A stretch of 64,000 nt of DNA, from positions 1 to 64,000 of the forward strand of contig JAEPNB010000004.1 of assembly GCA_017643645.1 (NCBI GenBank), read 5' to 3'. Position numbers and translations under genes: made by a program. The DNA comes from Balneola sp. (lineage in GTDB: Bacteria; Bacteroidota; Rhodothermia; Balneolales; Balneolaceae). Positions 61,341 to 64,000 of the stretch are shown piece after piece. Under the pieces are notes generated by a model that saw nothing but the letters and a program-made list of their open reading frames with translations, was not told where the DNA came from and made no database searches. How positions within the stretch are numbered: the stretch's first letter is position 1; every line of letters begins with the position of its first letter.

Positions 61341-63056
61341 TTATTTAATTAATGTCATTGGTTTCATTTCTACAAAGCCGGTGGTTCGCAAACTGTAATA
61401 ATAAATTCCACTGGATAATCCTGACGCGTCAAAAGTGACTGTGTGAATACCTGCTCTTTTCTGGCTGTTTTCTAGAGTTGCTACTTCTTCACCTAGTAAG
61501 TTATACACTTTTAGTTCTACCCGGGTTGTGTGAGATAATTTGTATGAAATCTGTGTTGTTGGGTTAAACGGATTAGGGTAATTTTGCAATAATATATGTT
61601 CACCCGGTATAATTATTTCCTCTTCTTCAATACTTACAGGCAAACCCGTGTTAAACATTCTGGGTTGTGACCACTCTCCTGTTCCGTGAGTATTCCTAGC
61701 CCGGACTTTCCAGTAATAGATATTATTACTTTGAAGATTACCAAAAACATATTCTCTGTTTAGTAACGATGTTTCTGATACAACTATATTGTTGAACATC
61801 TCATCTTTTGAAATTAATAGTTCATACTCATCAGCATCTGCAAGAGGCAGCCATCTCAGAAGCTGAGTTTCTTCAGTAACTCCTGTATCGTTTTGCGGAC
61901 TTTGCAGATAAACCGGTATGGGCTTTGTATCAGGATCACTAACCGTGAAATAATGACTATATGACTTTCCCTGAAACTGAGCTTCAAATTTCCAGAGTCC
62001 TGTTTCAGCAAAGGAAGAAAGCGTATTTAACCAATACCAGTAAGAAGCTGCATAGTGAGGAACTTCATTGGATGCGTGATTCCAGCTTCTGAAATTTGTT
62101 TCTGATGGAGTAATAATCTTATAGGTAGTATTTTGTCCCTGAAGCTGGTCTCTGTAGTAAGCAGTTGTTACGATCTCTTCACCAACTAAAAACCCATCTT
62201 TATAATTTGGTGTTTCCGGTTCCGGACATTGATTAAAACTTGGGCCACTTGAATGAGTACGAAGTGCATTTATTTCTGAATCGTAATAATCCGGTTGTGA
62301 TTTCCATAAACTGCCCGCTATTTGATTGCATGACCCCTTAAATGGATCCACTACAGCTCCATCTTCATCATGTAATTCAAAGTGAAGATGCGGCCCCGTT
62401 GAATTCCCTGAACTTCCTACTATTCCAAGATACTCCCCTTCCTCTACTTCCTCTCCAACTCGTTTTGAAGTAAGAGAATTCCTTTTTAAGTGTCCGTACC
62501 AGGCAACGCTTCCATCAGAATGTTGAATATACACTGCATTCCAATTTCTACTATTGAACGAACAACTTCTGTCATCATTCCCGTCACTACTATAAATAAT
62601 AACCCCCGGTGCTCCAGCGACAACTGCTACTTCTCCATTATCCATTTTATTCCAGGCAAATGGCCACGTAAAAAAATCAGTTCCGGCATGGTTATATCCA
62701 TTATCAGTATCATAAGTCCGGGTTCCGCATGTATAATCTTTAAGTTGTCTAGGGTAGCCTGAATTGAGATCCACAAAATTTGAAACACCATGATATCCGT
62801 AATCAAACAAATGACTTTCAGCTCTGAGAGGCCAGGAAAACCGAACATCTATATCTCCGGCTTTTACTAGCTTCCCAACTTTTTTCAGGCTATCAATATT
62901 TACTTCCAACTGATTCATTATTTCAGCACGTTGTTCAGTACTCAGATGATCTGATGGAAGATCAACCGATCCACCCCCATCCGGCTCTAAAAATTGGGCG
63001 TTAGCTATATTGACAGATGACAGTAAGCTAAAACTAAATAGTAAAATCCATTTCAT
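61341..63056 (-). CDS. Secreted M23 peptidase with Fn3 and T9SS sorting domain
   Basis: The 571-residue protein has a signal peptide (MKWILLFSFSLLSSVNIANA, then Q) and an M23/LytM-type zinc peptidase domain at about 105-240: NHAGTDFFTWPFAWN holds the first His/Asp pair, and TGPHLHFELHDEDG the HxH motif. A fibronectin type III-like region follows at about 385-470 (LLRWLPLADADEYELLISKD). A type A sorting domain ends it (LQNYPNPFNPTTQISYKL, GLSSGIYYYSLRT, MTLIK). M23 enzymes cut peptidoglycan cross-links; secretion through the T9SS suggests action on other cells or secreted proteins. Ligand residues look intact. Confidence 0.88.
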   Translation of the reverse strand: MKWILLFSFSLLSSVNIANAQFLEPDGGGSVDLPSDHLSTEQRAEIMNQLEVNIDSLKKVGKLVKAGDIDVRFSWPLRAESHLFDYGYHGVSNFVDLNSGYPRQLKDYTCGTRTYDTDNGYNHAGTDFFTWPFAWNKMDNGEVAVVAGAPGVIIYSSDGNDDRSCSFNSRNWNAVYIQHSDGSVAWYGHLKRNSLTSKRVGEEVEEGEYLGIVGSSGNSTGPHLHFELHDEDGAVVDPFKGSCNQIAGSLWKSQPDYYDSEINALRTHSSGPSFNQCPEPETPNYKDGFLVGEEIVTTAYYRDQLQGQNTTYKIITPSETNFRSWNHASNEVPHYAASYWYWLNTLSSFAETGLWKFEAQFQGKSYSHYFTVSDPDTKPIPVYLQSPQNDTGVTEETQLLRWLPLADADEYELLISKDEMFNNIVVSETSLLNREYVFGNLQSNNIYYWKVRARNTHGTGEWSQPRMFNTGLPVSIEEEEIIIPGEHILLQNYPNPFNPTTQISYKLSHTTRVELKVYNLLGEEVATLENSQKRAGIHTVTFDASGLSSGIYYYSLRTTGFVEMKPMTLIK

Positions 63057-63088
63057 AACTTTAATTTTTATAGTGATACTTGATCACA

Positions 63089-63124
63089 ATAAAAAACTCT
63101 GTCAACTTTCGCTAACAGAGTTTT
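63089..63124 (-). terminator. Terminator of glnA
   Basis: AAAACTCTGT (63093-63102) pairs with ACAGAGTTTT (63115-63124); T-run follows on the minus strand. Confidence 0.9.
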
Positions 63125-63154
63125 AAGGAAAACTTCAATAAGTGAGTAAAAGTC

Positions 63155-64000
63155 TTATGAAGCTGATTTAACAGTTTTTATAATCCTTGCTGCTGAGGTA
63201 TAAGGGTCAGCGTTTGATGCAGGTCTGCGATCTTCCAACCAGCCCTTCCATCCATTCTCAACAGTTGCTATAGGAATTCGTATAGAAGCTCCCCTGTCAG
63301 ATACACCATAACTGAATTCATCATGTGCAGCAGTTTCGTGCTTACCGGTAAGTCTTTCTTCATTATAAGCTCCGTACACAGCCATGTGCTCTTTTATAAC
63401 GGGAGCAAAAGCATCGCAGATCTTATCGTAAATATCTTTTGATCCTGCTTCTCTCAATACTGAGTTTGAGAAATTAGCATGCATTCCGGATCCATTCCAG
63501 TCAGTATTGCCAAGTGGTTTTGGATGCCAGTTTATAGTTAAACCATATTGCTCGGCTGTTCTTTCCAACAAATAACGAGCAACCCAGGTCTGATCACCTG
63601 CTTCATCAGCACCTTTTGCAAAAATCTGAAACTCCCATTGGCCTGCTGCTACTTCTGCATTAATACCCTCTACATTTAAACCTGCTTCAAGACAAATATC
63701 CAGATGCTCTTCAACCAAATCTCTTCCAAAAGCCTTGTCTGCTCCAACTCCACAATAGTATGGTCCCTGAGGCGCAGGATATCCACCTACAGGAAATCCA
63801 TAAGGCATATTTGTTTCCGGATCCCATAGAAAGTATTCCTGCTCAAATCCGAACCAAAAATCATTGTCATGATCATCGATAGTAGCTCTTCCGTTTGTTT
63901 CATGCGGAGTCCCGTCTGCATTCAAAACTTCTGTCATAACTAAATAAGCATTTACACGAGCCGGGTCTCTGTAAATTGCCACCGGTTTTAGCAAACAATC
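63155..64000 (-). CDS. glnA: Type II (eukaryotic-like) glutamine synthetase, N-terminus cut by window edge
   Basis: The frame continues past the right edge (DCLLKPVAIYRDPARV...), so the beta-grasp N-terminus is missing; 281 residues are seen. Motifs match GSII: FWFGFEQEYFLWDPETNMPY (metal Glu), GPYYCGVGADKAFGRDLVEE, GINAEVAAGQWEFQI, WHPKPLGNTDWNGSGMHANF (nucleotide/glutamate site), LTGKHETAAHDEFSYGVSDR and GASIRIPIATVENGWKGWLE with the Arg of DRRPASNADPY. GSII is the type usual in eukaryotes and found in some bacteria. It condenses ammonia with glutamate. A terminator follows at 63089-63124. Confidence 0.93.
   Translation of the reverse strand, partial: DCLLKPVAIYRDPARVNAYLVMTEVLNADGTPHETNGRATIDDHDNDFWFGFEQEYFLWDPETNMPYGFPVGGYPAPQGPYYCGVGADKAFGRDLVEEHLDICLEAGLNVEGINAEVAAGQWEFQIFAKGADEAGDQTWVARYLLERTAEQYGLTINWHPKPLGNTDWNGSGMHANFSNSVLREAGSKDIYDKICDAFAPVIKEHMAVYGAYNEERLTGKHETAAHDEFSYGVSDRGASIRIPIATVENGWKGWLEDRRPASNADPYTSAARIIKTVKSAS

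Overview
This 64 kb window looks chromosomal and comes from an organism of the Bacteroidota/Balneolota/Rhodothermota group, most likely a Balneolaceae-like marine heterotroph. The assignment is inferred from gene content: a 2402-residue SprA, a PorV/PorQ-family protein, secreted proteins ending in the 'NYPNPFNP...GIYYY...MTLIK' type A sorting domain of the type IX secretion system (T9SS), a TonB-dependent receptor with a carboxypeptidase-like N-terminal domain, DUF5916, DUF4097, DUF3467 and DUF2141 proteins, and a menaquinone operon. Several genes have clear Shine-Dalgarno sequences and many begin with TTG or GTG. I saw no tRNA, rRNA, CRISPR array, prophage or intact insertion sequence.

Layout. 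0-8.7 kb (minus): a cell-surface operon of TonB receptor, secreted FlgD-like protein, PorV-like barrel, IPT/TIG lipoprotein and a secreted propeller-like protein cut by the window edge. 9.0-12.7 kb (minus): a Bax-inhibitor-1 membrane protein and a DUF5916 outer-membrane protein. 12.8-15.8 kb (minus): ECF sigma factor, HEAT-repeat anti-sigma candidate and two DUF4097 proteins. 15.9-24.5 kb: small housekeeping genes (membrane MutS homologue, Smr, folE, cysS, yidD, hisI, YHS, SRPBCC, DUF1801, DUF4256) whose spacers are filled with 7-bp-periodic repeats that fold into hairpins. 24.5-28.5 kb: an ATP-grasp/DEAD-box helicase pair and an LCIB-type carbonic anhydrase. 28.55-29.58 kb: a gene-free patchwork of repeats and palindromes. 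29.6-34.2 kb: VOC protein, rsmI, lnt, an AlkD-like protein and a TolB-like lipoprotein.

34.2-44.2 kb: sprA, divergent from a pair of LptF/LptG permeases. 44.2-46.3 kb: DUF3467, cystathionine beta-synthase, a decayed outer-membrane protein pseudogene and a DUF4290-like gene. 46.4-51.7 kb: overlapping menF-menD-menH-menB plus an unknown membrane protein. 51.7-54.1 kb: a secreted propeller-like protein, a small acetyltransferase, an unknown exported helical protein and a Spy-like protein. 54.2-56.6 kb: a second ECF sigma/anti-sigma/DUF4097 module. 56.6-64 kb (minus): a MacB-like permease, small envelope proteins, CsaA, two T9SS cargo proteins (one an M23 peptidase), a TMEM86/YhhN protein and the 3' part of a type II glutamine synthetase.

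The dominant theme is envelope biogenesis and surface secretion: T9SS translocon and cargo, lipoprotein acylation, LPS export, and two sigma-controlled DUF4097 loci. The most unusual features are the heptanucleotide-periodic hairpin spacers, the repeat patchwork near 29 kb, the LCIB carbonic anhydrase, and the paired sigma/DUF4097 modules. All functional assignments are from reading the sequence; no database search was run.
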